A DNA stretch of 11,610 nt from Acidobacteriota bacterium (GTDB lineage: Bacteria; Acidobacteriota; Terriglobia; UBA7540): the NCBI GenBank assembly GCA_021780055.1, contig JAJXZM010000596.1, positions 1 through 11,610 of the forward strand. The letters are read 5' to 3'. Positions 1-7,299 of this stretch are shown here, in pieces (within the stretch, counting starts at the first letter, position 1; each line of letters opens with the position of its first letter). The translations under genes were made by a program, and so were the position numbers. The notes under the pieces are model-generated. The model saw only the letters and a list, made by a program, of their open reading frames with translations. It was not told the origin of the DNA and made no database searches.

Positions 1-639
1 CGGCACGTTAGCAATGAAGTTGTAGGAATGTGCAGAGAGAGTGCTGAGAGTTAGGTCAAAGTTGCACAATGGGTTGGGCCCAACACAGACACCTGCTGTT
101 GTATCGCAAGTGTAGCCTGTCCCCAGGGTGGAGCAGTCTGCGTCTGTAGAGCATGCGGTTGTTGTGGGAGCTTCCGTACACTGGCTAAGCTGGGAGAACA
201 GTTGACTGCTGATGGATTGGAAACGCTGGTCATAGACCACGCATCCGTTGTTGTTTCCCCCCAGCACAGCGTTTGGCACAAGGTTGCCATTGCTGTCGGT
301 TACACTGACGCAGACCTGAACGCCGACATCGGCGCTGGTGGAACTGAGCGTGGTGTCGATTTTGGTATCAGTGAAAAGACCGGTCACCATCGAGGGCGTG
401 ACCAACAGCGTAGTGCCGCTGCCGTTGGACACTTTGATGGGTGTCGAAAGTGAAACGCATTGCGTACCGTTTGCCGTAGGTGTACATGTCGAGGAGAGCG
501 CTCCCGTTGAGTCATTGAGAGTGCAGACGGTTTTGTAAATCTGAGCACTGAAGTTGCCGCTGCTCTGCGCGAAAGCCACTCCAGCCAGGAGCCAACACGT
601 ACATATTGCCCCTAAAATTGTTACTCCGAATTTCTTCAT
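1..639 (-). CDS. Secreted cysteine-module protein, partial (C-terminus beyond left edge)
   Basis: The frame reads without a stop from the ATG at 637-639 to base 1 (213 codons), so the gene continues outside the window. A strong Shine-Dalgarno (AGGAGG, seven bases upstream) sets the start. Residues 1-24 form a classical Sec signal peptide: MKK, a hydrophobic core, then AFA before Q25. The mature part is rich in Ser, Thr, Asn and Val, as in extracellular beta-sheet proteins. Residues 163-185 hold a compact module, C-x5-C-x8-C-x6-C, containing DADC and GYTCD. It resembles the small disulfide modules repeated in secreted proteins of myxobacteria and acidobacteria. I do not recognise the family and infer no enzymatic role. 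The protein is probably exported and disulfide-stabilised, perhaps an adhesin or surface protein. Its identity depends on the missing C-terminal part. That it is a real gene is well supported by start, signal peptide and open frame. Confidence 0.82.
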   Translation of the reverse strand, partial: MKKFGVTILGAICTCWLLAGVAFAQSSGNFSAQIYKTVCTLNDSTGALSSTCTPTANGTQCVSLSTPIKVSNGSGTTLLVTPSMVTGLFTDTKIDTTLSSTSADVGVQVCVSVTDSNGNLVPNAVLGGNNNGCVVYDQRFQSISSQLFSQLSQCTEAPTTTACSTDADCSTLGTGYTCDTTAGVCVGPNPLCNFDLTLSTLSAHSYNFIANVP

Positions 640-1454
640 GTTTATTCCTCCTTGTTCGGTCCTCTAAATTCCTGAGACAAGAAATGCCACACTTACCGGG
701 TGGCGGGACAAGCGAGACTTCCAGTGGGACACTGTTAGTGCAGGGATGCCAAACGAGCGCCTTCGCAAACCCGATAAGAAAGACTGGCTAAGTTTTGAAG
801 TTGTCACCGACGCCCGTTCTGGCTTATCGGTTGCTGGCTGGAACCTGGGTGGTTCTAAATCTACCTTTGCGTGCAGCGAGGACCGCGGGTAGTTGTGAGC
901 TGCCACACTTGCACCCTTGCAAGCGGCCCTCCCTCCGCGAAGATTTCGTTCTCATGACGCGAAACTCGACCGCCAAAACGGTACAACCGCCGCTGGGCAA
1001 TGTCAATCGGGCATTTACCCTGTCCGACCTAAGGTAAACACCGGATACGAGGATTCACACGAATCCCCGACGTGCCGCCCACAGCAGGCGAGGCGGCGAT
1101 GGGTCGTTGCAGACCGCGAGGCAGTGCGGGGTGATGGTTGCGTCATGCTGGCAGGAAGGCAGACGGGCGTGGATCGAAAGCTTCTGAAAAGGATCTCTGA
1201 GCGTAACGACTTCGACACGAAGGCGAAGTTTAAGCCTGCTCATGAGGAACAAATCCAACCAGCACCGTGCTGGCCGGCGTGGCGGCAAGTTTTCTTAAAC
1301 TTTAGGGTTTTCTGCTTCGGGTCTGGAATTCCAGCAACGAGCACTGGGGCTCAGGATTGCGTGGGGGCTCTGCGACTGCGAGATTTCAAGCTCAAGCGGT
1401 GGAAGTTGCAGGCTTCAGCCGCGGCCAGAGGTGCCGGCCGTCTCGGTCGGATCA
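640..1454. other. Long gene-poor region
   Basis: This stretch lies between the start of the secreted protein gene (639) and the hairpin pair downstream of the 126-aa gene. Several open frames exist on both strands, including a long plus-strand one from 917. None has a convincing Shine-Dalgarno, a recognisable domain or protein-like composition; they are rich in Arg, Pro and Ser as expected from non-coding GC-rich DNA. The 5' leader of the secreted gene must lie at its left end, but no clear -35/-10 pair is visible. One notable element is an odd palindrome at 1259-1273 (7-base arms around one base). It could hold a decayed gene or an unannotated RNA; nothing here proves either. Confidence 0.5.
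1259..1273. repeat. 15-bp dyad CCAGCAC-C-GTGCTGG
   Basis: Perfect inverted repeat with 7-base arms and a single central base. The short centre suits a dimeric DNA-binding protein better than an RNA hairpin. There is no adjacent gene start within 200 bases to which an operator role could be assigned, so it may be chance. Confidence 0.3.
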
Positions 1455-1499
1455 GGCCTCGCTACGTCGAGGCCGCGGGCCTCACAATTGGAGGCCCGC
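1455..1499 (-). repeat. Two adjacent perfect hairpins downstream of the 126-aa gene
   Basis: Hairpin A is GGCCTCG (1455-1461), a 6-base loop and CGAGGCC (1468-1474). Hairpin B follows with no gap: GCGGGCCTC (1475-1483), a 7-base loop and GAGGCCCGC (1491-1499). The pair starts 29 bases past the stop of the minus-strand gene ending at 1528, so it is well placed as a 3' end or transcription-stop structure of that gene. No T-run follows on the minus strand, so it is not a canonical intrinsic terminator. The arms share GGCCTC/GAGGCC, so GAGGCC at 1469-1474 can also pair with GGCCTC at 1478-1483, giving a competing fold. A REP-like extragenic palindrome is an alternative. Confidence 0.5.
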
Positions 1500-1527
1500 A
1501 CCGGTACTCCTCCCTTACGGCATGCGG

Positions 1528-1908
1528 TTACTTTGCTGCGACAGCCTGGCTGCTGGGCGCCGGCATGGCACTTGTGGCAGCACTGGTTCGCCGGACAACA
1601 TTGAACACGCTCCGGGACATGACACGGAGCCATCCCTGGCGTTCCGGCTCGATGATTACCGGGACCATCTTGACCGTGTCGAGGGTGTCGCCTCCGAGAT
1701 CGGACGCCGACCGCAGGTTGGGATCATGCATTACGTCAAAGTGAACACCGGCAGCCATGTTGTATTTTACGATCATATTAAAACCAAGCCTGCTGGCGTA
1801 GCGGACGGCGTCGTCGAGCGTCTCCAGTGACTCTTTGTACTGAATCTCTGCGGTCCAATCAAAATCTGAGCTCGAAATTACTGCGATCTTTCCATTTGGG
1901 TTCACCAT
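1528..1908 (-). CDS. Hypothetical protein, 126 aa
   Basis: The start ATG (1906-1908) is chosen because GGAGG lies five bases upstream; the frame can be extended to 1956 but that start has no ribosome binding site. The protein begins MVNPNGKIAVISSSDFDW and looks soluble, without signal peptide or membrane segment. Residues 1-90 have an alpha/beta look: a beta-like stretch (KIAVISS), a helix (LETLDDAVRYASRLGF), then beta-like NMIVKYNM. Residues 95-126 are Ser/Ala-rich and probably disordered. I do not recognise a family. The gene stands alone, with about 450 empty bases upstream and a double hairpin 29 bases downstream, so it is probably monocistronic. Two unrelated long frames overlap it on the plus strand but lack start signals. 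Evidence for coding is the Shine-Dalgarno, protein-like composition and absence of a better frame; function is unknown. Confidence 0.68.
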   Translation of the reverse strand: MVNPNGKIAVISSSDFDWTAEIQYKESLETLDDAVRYASRLGFNMIVKYNMAAGVHFDVMHDPNLRSASDLGGDTLDTVKMVPVIIEPERQGWLRVMSRSVFNVVRRTSAATSAMPAPSSQAVAAK

Positions 1909-2361
1909 TTTTTCCTCCCCACGGCATATTGAAACAGTAAACACGTTGACCCGCAATAGTCCGGAGGTACTACAACCATTGGGGAGGTATGGAACCAGCC
2001 TTCTTTTTGCAGCGATAGCAGGCGGGTTGGAGCAGGGGCTGAAGTCTCACAAAATAGAATGGTGAGACGGTAAGACATGTTGAATCTGTTGCTTAAGCTG
2101 ATAGCCTGAAAGTATTTTCTGACGGGCAAAAAGAGACGCGACACGGCTCTTCGATTTAGAGCAACAATAAGCATATGCCGGTGCGCAGCACCTTCTTTGT
2201 GATCCTGGCGCCCAGTTACCTCTTGGTAAAGCAGTCCTTTTCAGCTTCCCAGAACGGGCGCGTCTGTTCGCACTATTTGGAGAAAATCTTCAGATCGTGA
2301 TCGCCGGCCTAGACCATAAAACGGGCCTGTGACACTGACGAATCTCTGCCGCTATTGCCGC
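1909..2361. other. Intergenic region upstream of the 126-aa gene
   Basis: This region lies between the lipoprotein stop (2362) and the start of the 126-aa gene. No convincing gene is seen; a 90-codon minus-strand frame overlaps the start of the 126-aa gene and has no protein-like features. Two small perfect hairpins are present: GGTGC-gca-GCACC at 2180-2192, followed by the T-rich TTCTTTGT, and TTACC-tctt-GGTAA at 2216-2229. Neither is convincing as a terminator for a flanking gene. The lipoprotein transcript must end here, and the promoter of the 126-aa gene should lie near the left end, but neither signal is clear. Confidence 0.45.
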
Positions 2362-4422
2362 TTACTTCTCGTACACCAGCAGGGCAGAACGGGGACCAGC
2401 TATCGAGCCATTGCTCACAACCTCGCCAGGTGACACGACCCAAAACACACCCGAACCCGTCGCTGGTGACGAAAAGATGAGCGTGCCGCGTCCATTGGGT
2501 GCAACAGTATAGGTTCCGTTGAAATCCAAGTACTGGAGGTTACCAAATGTGACCACGTCCACGGTTGCGGTTAAGCCGCCCGCCCCATCGAACGTCGTCA
2601 GCCCAGAGTCGTTTTCTGCATTTTCACCTGGCGGCGGGCCGGTGTACGTCAGGTAAGTGCCGCTCAGGGAGGCCTCGCTAAAGGGTCCCGCAGCCTGCCC
2701 CTTGAGGCGGCCGAACAAAACGTCCGTCCCGGAGGTTTGGAGCAGGAACGCTTCATTTGGATTGAAAAAGTAAGCAACATGGTTGAAAGTATCGCCTGAC
2801 ACCGTCTTCATCTGCACCTCTGAGCGCCCGCTGGGGGCTACGGTGTAAGAACCAGTGAAGGGCAGATCCGCTGTTGCATGATTGTCGTCGTAGATACCGG
2901 TGACGGAACCGGAGGCATCAGGAACCAGTTGTCCGACGGCTGAATACACGAGTAATCCACATATAGAGAGGCAGGATCCTGTCTTGCTGAAGACGGCGGG
3001 AGCGCTGAACGAAGCGGCCGAGAAGGGTCCGTTCTGGCGCCGAACTTCTCCGCTCAAGACAGGTATGTCCGAGTCGCGCGTATCGACCTGGACCAGCACG
3101 ATTTTCTGGTCCGAGATGACGTAGTAGGCGAACTTGTATGAGGAGCCCCAATTCAGCATTGCGGTGCCGCGGCCCGTACTCGCTGAAGGAGTGCCAAAAG
3201 AACCGGTTAGCTGGAGGTTTGCGGCAACGAGTTGTCCGGGGGCATCGCAGACGCCCGTTTGCTTGGCCGCATCCGCGGACCCTCCAGTGAAGCCGCCCGA
3301 AGCGTCGGCATCGAATCTTCCCACGGCGGCCCAGCGAGCCACACCATGAGTGCCAACCACTCCAAAGGCGTAGGGACCGGCGAGCGCCGCAAGCGAGAAT
3401 GCCGCCTTGTCCTGCAACTCGAAGTAGCCAGAGCCGAAAATCGGGGAGTCGGACTGAGTTGCATCGTATCTAACGAATTTCCCCTTAGATTTGGAAGCGT
3501 CCAGGACCATATGAAAAGTGGCGATTCCCTGGGCGGTTATGAACGTGAAACTCCCACGGCCGTTTGCCCCAACACTGTAATTCCCTGTGAAAGGCAGAGC
3601 CGTGACAACACCCGACTGGGAGTTGATGTCCTCGACGCCTTGAGTTATATTGCCTTGCGCATCGGCGTGGAACCGGCCTGCAGCGATTTCTTCATACATC
3701 CAGTAATAACCGTTTTTGATCGGAGTGTTCCACCCATTGAAGACGAAAGCATAGTCACCTTCAGCCATTCCGCCTGCAGCCGCGACCGTGATATTGGTTT
3801 CCGCCTTCCTGCTCGGATCCGACACTGAACTTCCAGTAAGTTTCAGTCGGGCAGAATCAGACGCGGTGGCCGGAGCCGAGTACGTGACGGATGTGGAGGC
3901 AACATTGCTCAGCATGCCGCAGTTATCGGAGCAGGCCGGATCCAATGCCCATGTGACGCCGGCGTTGAGGTGGTCGTATTGGACGGAGGCCGTGAAGACC
4001 TGCGTCGTGCCGGGGACAATCCATGGTTCCATCGGGGAGATCGTTACAGTTATCGGCATCAGCGCAAGTGCTGCGTAGTCAACCCTGCTTGAATCCGCTG
4101 CCGCGGCGGCAGCAACATTTACTGCGAGTTTGGCCGAAACTACTGAAGGGGCCGAATACAAACCTGAGGTGCTGATAGATCCACAGGTATCGCCATTGCA
4201 CCCGGAAATGCTCCATATGACATTGGTGTTGGACGACCCGGTCACGGTGGCAGAGAATTGATGGGTCTCGCCCCCAGACAGAGTCAACGAGTGCTCCGTG
4301 AGGGAAACCGAAACCGGGTTACTTAGAATGGGCGTGGGACCCGAACCGCTTCCGCAGCCGCATTGCATGCAAAGAATCACGAGACAAAGCCCCAGCGTTA
4401 AATAGCGAATTGGTCTGGCCAT
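2362..4422 (-). CDS. Large probable lipoprotein: two Ig-like domains plus four beta-rich repeats (686 aa)
   Basis: The start is ATG at 4420-4422 with a GGGGGAGG-type Shine-Dalgarno about five bases upstream. Residues 1-23 are a signal sequence (hydrophobic LTLGLCLVILCM) ending in QCGCGSGSG, which fits a lipoprotein cysteine preceded by Gly followed by a Gly/Ser linker. The lipobox is not canonical, so simple secretion is also possible. Residues 36-104 and 123-213 are two Ig-like (Big2-type) domains. Each has a two-cysteine motif (C75/C80, C164/C168) before a Y-S-A-P strand, typical of acidobacterial surface proteins. From 222 on, a ~110-120-residue unit repeats four times (about 222-337, 344-463, 467-576, 580-686). 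Its marker is F-T-G-x-Y-x-V...G-R-G at 278, 405, 522 and 634, preceded by F-D-A-D-A-x-G-G-like turns. It is predicted to be an all-beta, cell-surface or outer-membrane protein, perhaps an adhesin or part of a surface assembly. No catalytic motif is seen. It is transcribed away from the regulator at 4649. Confidence 0.88.
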   Translation of the reverse strand: MARPIRYLTLGLCLVILCMQCGCGSGSGPTPILSNPVSVSLTEHSLTLSGGETHQFSATVTGSSNTNVIWSISGCNGDTCGSISTSGLYSAPSVVSAKLAVNVAAAAAADSSRVDYAALALMPITVTISPMEPWIVPGTTQVFTASVQYDHLNAGVTWALDPACSDNCGMLSNVASTSVTYSAPATASDSARLKLTGSSVSDPSRKAETNITVAAAGGMAEGDYAFVFNGWNTPIKNGYYWMYEEIAAGRFHADAQGNITQGVEDINSQSGVVTALPFTGNYSVGANGRGSFTFITAQGIATFHMVLDASKSKGKFVRYDATQSDSPIFGSGYFELQDKAAFSLAALAGPYAFGVVGTHGVARWAAVGRFDADASGGFTGGSADAAKQTGVCDAPGQLVAANLQLTGSFGTPSASTGRGTAMLNWGSSYKFAYYVISDQKIVLVQVDTRDSDIPVLSGEVRRQNGPFSAASFSAPAVFSKTGSCLSICGLLVYSAVGQLVPDASGSVTGIYDDNHATADLPFTGSYTVAPSGRSEVQMKTVSGDTFNHVAYFFNPNEAFLLQTSGTDVLFGRLKGQAAGPFSEASLSGTYLTYTGPPPGENAENDSGLTTFDGAGGLTATVDVVTFGNLQYLDFNGTYTVAPNGRGTLIFSSPATGSGVFWVVSPGEVVSNGSIAGPRSALLVYEK

Positions 4423-4590
4423 ACGAACCTCCCCCTGCCGTAACGGACAGGTCTGTTGGAAATTGGGGCGAATCCGGAGGAACTCGCCAATACCTGCAAC
4501 CTAGTCGAACCTGGCATGCGAGGGCAATAGACGGCGCCTTAATTCCATCTTAAATTTGTCTTACTGCGTATCGTACGGAAAACACAGCCC

Positions 4591-4619
4591 TTGACGCGAA
4601 AATCTGGCGGGCGTATTCT
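4591..4619 (+). promoter_or_regulatory. Sigma70-type promoter of the winged-helix/TPR regulator
   Basis: TTGACG at 4591-4596 and TATTCT at 4614-4619 are separated by the ideal 17 bases. Transcription would start near 4626, leaving a leader of about 23 bases before the ATG at 4649 with GGAGGG at 4638-4643. This is the best promoter in the window. It lies in the 226-base divergent region shared with the lipoprotein gene. Confidence 0.7.
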
Positions 4620-4648
4620 GCAGTTATAAGGCTCGCCGGAGGGTTTCC

Positions 4649-6421
4649 ATGGCCGGCAGGGTTCACTTCGATTGTTTCGAAGTCGACCTGGATTCAGGCC
4701 AGCTCTACAAACGCGGGGCGCGAGTCAAGCTCCGCGAAAAATCTTTCCAGGTTCTGGCTTCGCTGCTCGAACATCCCGGAGAAGTTGTTACCCGCGAAGA
4801 ACTGTATCGGTGTTTGTGGCGGGAAGAGGTGTTCGTCGATTTCGACAACAACCTGAACGCTGCAATCGCACGACTGCGCGAAGCGCTGAACGATTCTGCT
4901 GACCATCCGCACTTTATCGAAACTTTGCCAAGGCACGGTTACCGTTTTCTGGCATGTATTTCGGATGTCACCCCGGCTACGGTTGGTAATTCAGCACAAA
5001 GAAATCGCCTTCTGGTGCTGCCCTTCGTTAACCTGAGCGGAGACCAATCTGAAGAATATTTCAGCGACGCCATGACGGACGAAGTTATCACAGCGCTGGC
5101 AAACCTGGCGCCTGATCACCTGGCCGTAATTGCACGCACCACCGCTATGCATTACAAGCGCAGTCACAAGGATGTGGCCCGGATCGCGCGCGAGTTGCAT
5201 GTGGACTACGTTCTGGAAGGCAGTGTGCGCCGCAACTATGATCAGGTCAGCATCAACGCGCAGTTGATCCAGGCCAGCGATCAGACGCACGTGTTTGCCC
5301 GGGGGTACAACGGCGAGATGCGCGACATTTTCGACCTGCATAACAGTATTGCCGGAGACCTTGCCCAGCATTTCCCAACGATCGCGAAGGCAATGCGCGA
5401 TGGCGTAACCCGGCCCGACCCTGTTCGAAGGAAACCCACAGAAGACCTCGCGGCGTATAACCAGTATATTAAGGGCCGTTATGAAATGTGGAAAATGACT
5501 CCAGCAGCTACGAGGGAAGCGATGCGCCATTTCGAGGCAGCCCTCGCGCACGACCCCATGTTCGCGCTGGCCTGCAACTCCCTCGCTGAGCTCTATTGGT
5601 ACCTGGGTCTATTTGGATATGCGCCCTCCAGAGAAACGGACCGGATCGGCAGGTCATATGTGTTGCGGTCCCTCGATGCCGATTACAGCTCGGCGGACGC
5701 CCATGCATTGCTGAGCTTCTATCCGGCAAAACGCGATTGCCCCAACGAAATCGATTACTACGACTGGGCCGAGATACAGAAGGAGGTAGCACTTGCCCGT
5801 AAGCTGGATTCAACTTCGTGCCTGGTTCGCCTTCGGCACGCAATGGTCATGGCTGAACTCGGGAAGCCAGAAGAGGCCGTTGCTGAGCTGGAATTGATGC
5901 TTGAATCCGACCCATTGTCACTCGACGCACGGAGTTGGCTTACTGTCATGCTCTACCTTTCCCGTAGATTCGACCAGGCGCTTGAGCAAGCACGCCGAAA
6001 CATTGAGCTGGAACCAGATTACTTCGTGCCATATGACGTTGCTGGTCAAGTCTACGTCAGCATGCAAAGGTTCGCGGATAGCACTGATTCCTTCCAAAAG
6101 GCGGTTGAACTATCTCCTGACTTGCCCATGCTTCGAGGCTGGCTGGGCCTTTCTCTCGGATTGGGTGGGCACACCGCCGAGGCACGAGCTGTCCTCGATC
6201 ATGTCCGATCGATCGCCAGCAAACGGTACGTTGCCCCCACTTGTTTTGCGTGGATACATCTGGGGCTTGGAGAGATTAATGATGCTTTCATCTGGCTGGA
6301 ACGCGCCATTGACGCACCCGACCGCATGATCGAACCGATTAAAACCTACCCTTTCCTCGATCCTCTCCGTGCCGACCCGCGGTTCAAGGCGCTACTGCGC
6401 AAGATGAATCTGGAACCGTAG
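4649..6421 (+). CDS. Winged-helix DNA-binding regulator with TolB-like and TPR domains (590 aa)
   Basis: The start ATG has GGAGGG five bases upstream. Residues 5-102 are an OmpR/PhoB-type winged helix (Trans_reg_C, as in CadC). Visible parts are the N-terminal strands (FDCFEVDLDSGQLY), the Lys-Leu-Arg-Glu-Lys helix start, and the closing H-P-H-F-I-E-T-L-P-R-H-G-Y-R-F, which ends the wing. Residues 119-240 match the TolB-like/FlgO-like domain found behind such regulators and adenylate cyclases (LLVLPFVNLSGD, YFSDAMTDEVITAL, VDYVLEGSVRR, HVFARGY). From about 265 to the end are tetratricopeptide repeats, for example PEEAVAELELMLESDPL, FDQALEQARRNIELEPD and FADSTDSFQKAVELSPD. There is no membrane segment between the DNA-binding and TolB-like parts, unlike CadC itself, so it should act in the cytoplasm. 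There is no receiver domain or phosphoacceptor. It probably regulates transcription in response to a partner bound by the TPR part. Its targets are unknown; the divergent lipoprotein gene is the nearest candidate. Confidence 0.92.
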   Translation: MAGRVHFDCFEVDLDSGQLYKRGARVKLREKSFQVLASLLEHPGEVVTREELYRCLWREEVFVDFDNNLNAAIARLREALNDSADHPHFIETLPRHGYRFLACISDVTPATVGNSAQRNRLLVLPFVNLSGDQSEEYFSDAMTDEVITALANLAPDHLAVIARTTAMHYKRSHKDVARIARELHVDYVLEGSVRRNYDQVSINAQLIQASDQTHVFARGYNGEMRDIFDLHNSIAGDLAQHFPTIAKAMRDGVTRPDPVRRKPTEDLAAYNQYIKGRYEMWKMTPAATREAMRHFEAALAHDPMFALACNSLAELYWYLGLFGYAPSRETDRIGRSYVLRSLDADYSSADAHALLSFYPAKRDCPNEIDYYDWAEIQKEVALARKLDSTSCLVRLRHAMVMAELGKPEEAVAELELMLESDPLSLDARSWLTVMLYLSRRFDQALEQARRNIELEPDYFVPYDVAGQVYVSMQRFADSTDSFQKAVELSPDLPMLRGWLGLSLGLGGHTAEARAVLDHVRSIASKRYVAPTCFAWIHLGLGEINDAFIWLERAIDAPDRMIEPIKTYPFLDPLRADPRFKALLRKMNLEP

Positions 6422-6541
6422 CGTCAGCCGGCCATTTCTGCATGGCGTGTTAAATCTGGTTCCGGCCTGTACCACGTGATAAATGGACCGCAACCCGCCG
6501 CAGGGAACAAGGCCCGTGCGTGGGCGGCATTTGTAATTGGG

Positions 6542-6572
6542 TTGTGCGCGGCGGGCAGGCTGATGATACAAT
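6542..6572 (+). promoter_or_regulatory. Extended -10 promoter giving a leaderless cytochrome/molybdoenzyme mRNA (predicted)
   Basis: TACAAT at 6567-6572 is preceded by TGA, making a TGn extended -10. TTGTGC at 6542-6547 is a fair -35, with a 19-base spacer. The expected start point, about seven bases after the -10, is 6579-6580, exactly the A of the chosen ATG. No Shine-Dalgarno lies in the usual window before that ATG, which agrees with leaderless translation. Confidence 0.5.
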
Positions 6573-6579
6573 CGCGCCG

Positions 6580-7299
6580 ATGTCTGAAACAAACCTTCCG
6601 CGACATCCTGCCCTGGTTCGCGTCACTCACTGGCTGACCTTCGTGGCCTTTGTGGCCTTGCTGGTCACCGGAGTGGAAATCCTCATCTCGCATCCGCGCT
6701 TCTACTGGGGCGAAACCGGCAACGTCAATATGCGCCCGTTCCTTACGATACCGATTCCTTCGTCGCGTGCTTCAGTGCCGACGGGTTACGGCTATGTGCT
6801 CCCCGACCAGAATGGCTGGAGCCGGGCCCTCCATTTTGAGGCCGCATGGTTGGCTGTCTTGACCGGCCTGCTTTACCTCGTCTTCGGATTCTTTGCGGGG
6901 CATTTTCGCCGGGTCCTGTGGCCGGCACGCTCTGACCTATCAGTGGAGAATGTTGCCAGTTCCATCGCCCGCCATTTGCAGTTCAAGCGCCCGCCCGAGG
7001 ATGAAGACTGGTCATACAATGTGCTGCAACGCCTGGCGTATCTGCTGGTGATATTCATTCTGTTCCCGCTGGTGATCTGGACAGGTCTGGACTTGTCCCC
7101 GGCTTTTACTTCAGCATTCCCGCACGCGGTTACGATATTGGGCGGGCGGCAATCTGCACGCACGCTGCACTTCTTTGTTTCCATTGGACTGGTGTTCTTT
7201 CTTCTGGTCCACGTTGTTATGGTTTATCTTGCCGGATTTCGGAAAAGGGTACGCGCCATGATCACAGGCCACCTTCCGAAATCGATGGAGCGGCCATGA
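6580..7299 (+). CDS. Cytochrome b561-type membrane subunit of a molybdopterin oxidoreductase (239 aa)
   Basis: This is a membrane di-heme cytochrome b of the b561/Ni-hydrogenase/thiosulfate-reductase-subunit type. Four hydrophobic segments lie at about 18-36, 88-107, 150-170 and 197-219. The first contains RVTHW, the second LHFEAAW, and the fourth LHFF...LLVHVVMVYLAGF. H17, H85, H197 and H211 are the likely axial heme ligands. It ends K-R-V-R-A-M-I-T-G-H, as such anchor subunits often do. The ATG at 6580 is chosen because the protein then starts MSETNLPRHPALVRVTHW, standard for the family. The frame continues upstream to 6520, but that part has no ribosome binding site and would overlap the promoter. 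The stop overlaps the next gene's start (ATGA), so the two are translationally coupled. It is expected to pass electrons between the quinone pool and the periplasmic molybdoenzyme encoded next. The direction is not decided by sequence. Confidence 0.88.
   Translation: MSETNLPRHPALVRVTHWLTFVAFVALLVTGVEILISHPRFYWGETGNVNMRPFLTIPIPSSRASVPTGYGYVLPDQNGWSRALHFEAAWLAVLTGLLYLVFGFFAGHFRRVLWPARSDLSVENVASSIARHLQFKRPPEDEDWSYNVLQRLAYLLVIFILFPLVIWTGLDLSPAFTSAFPHAVTILGGRQSARTLHFFVSIGLVFFLLVHVVMVYLAGFRKRVRAMITGHLPKSMERP

Noticed and set aside
680..700. Sigma54-like GG/GC box before the partial secreted gene (minus strand TGGCA...TTGT)
   Set aside because: The distance between the two conserved doublets is shorter than the fixed ten bases required, and the second doublet is GT, not GC.
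917..1744. Long plus-strand open frame of 275 codons
   Set aside because: No Shine-Dalgarno, composition rich in Arg/Ala/Gly without domain pattern, overlaps the better supported minus-strand gene 1528-1908 and the hairpin pair.
2180..2200. Hairpin GGTGC-gca-GCACC followed by T-rich bases, plus strand, as a terminator
   Set aside because: No plus-strand gene ends upstream of it; the stem is only five base pairs and the T-run is interrupted.
3232..3828. 198-codon plus-strand frame inside the lipoprotein gene
   Set aside because: Antisense shadow of a clearly real repeat protein; no start signal and no recognisable protein features.
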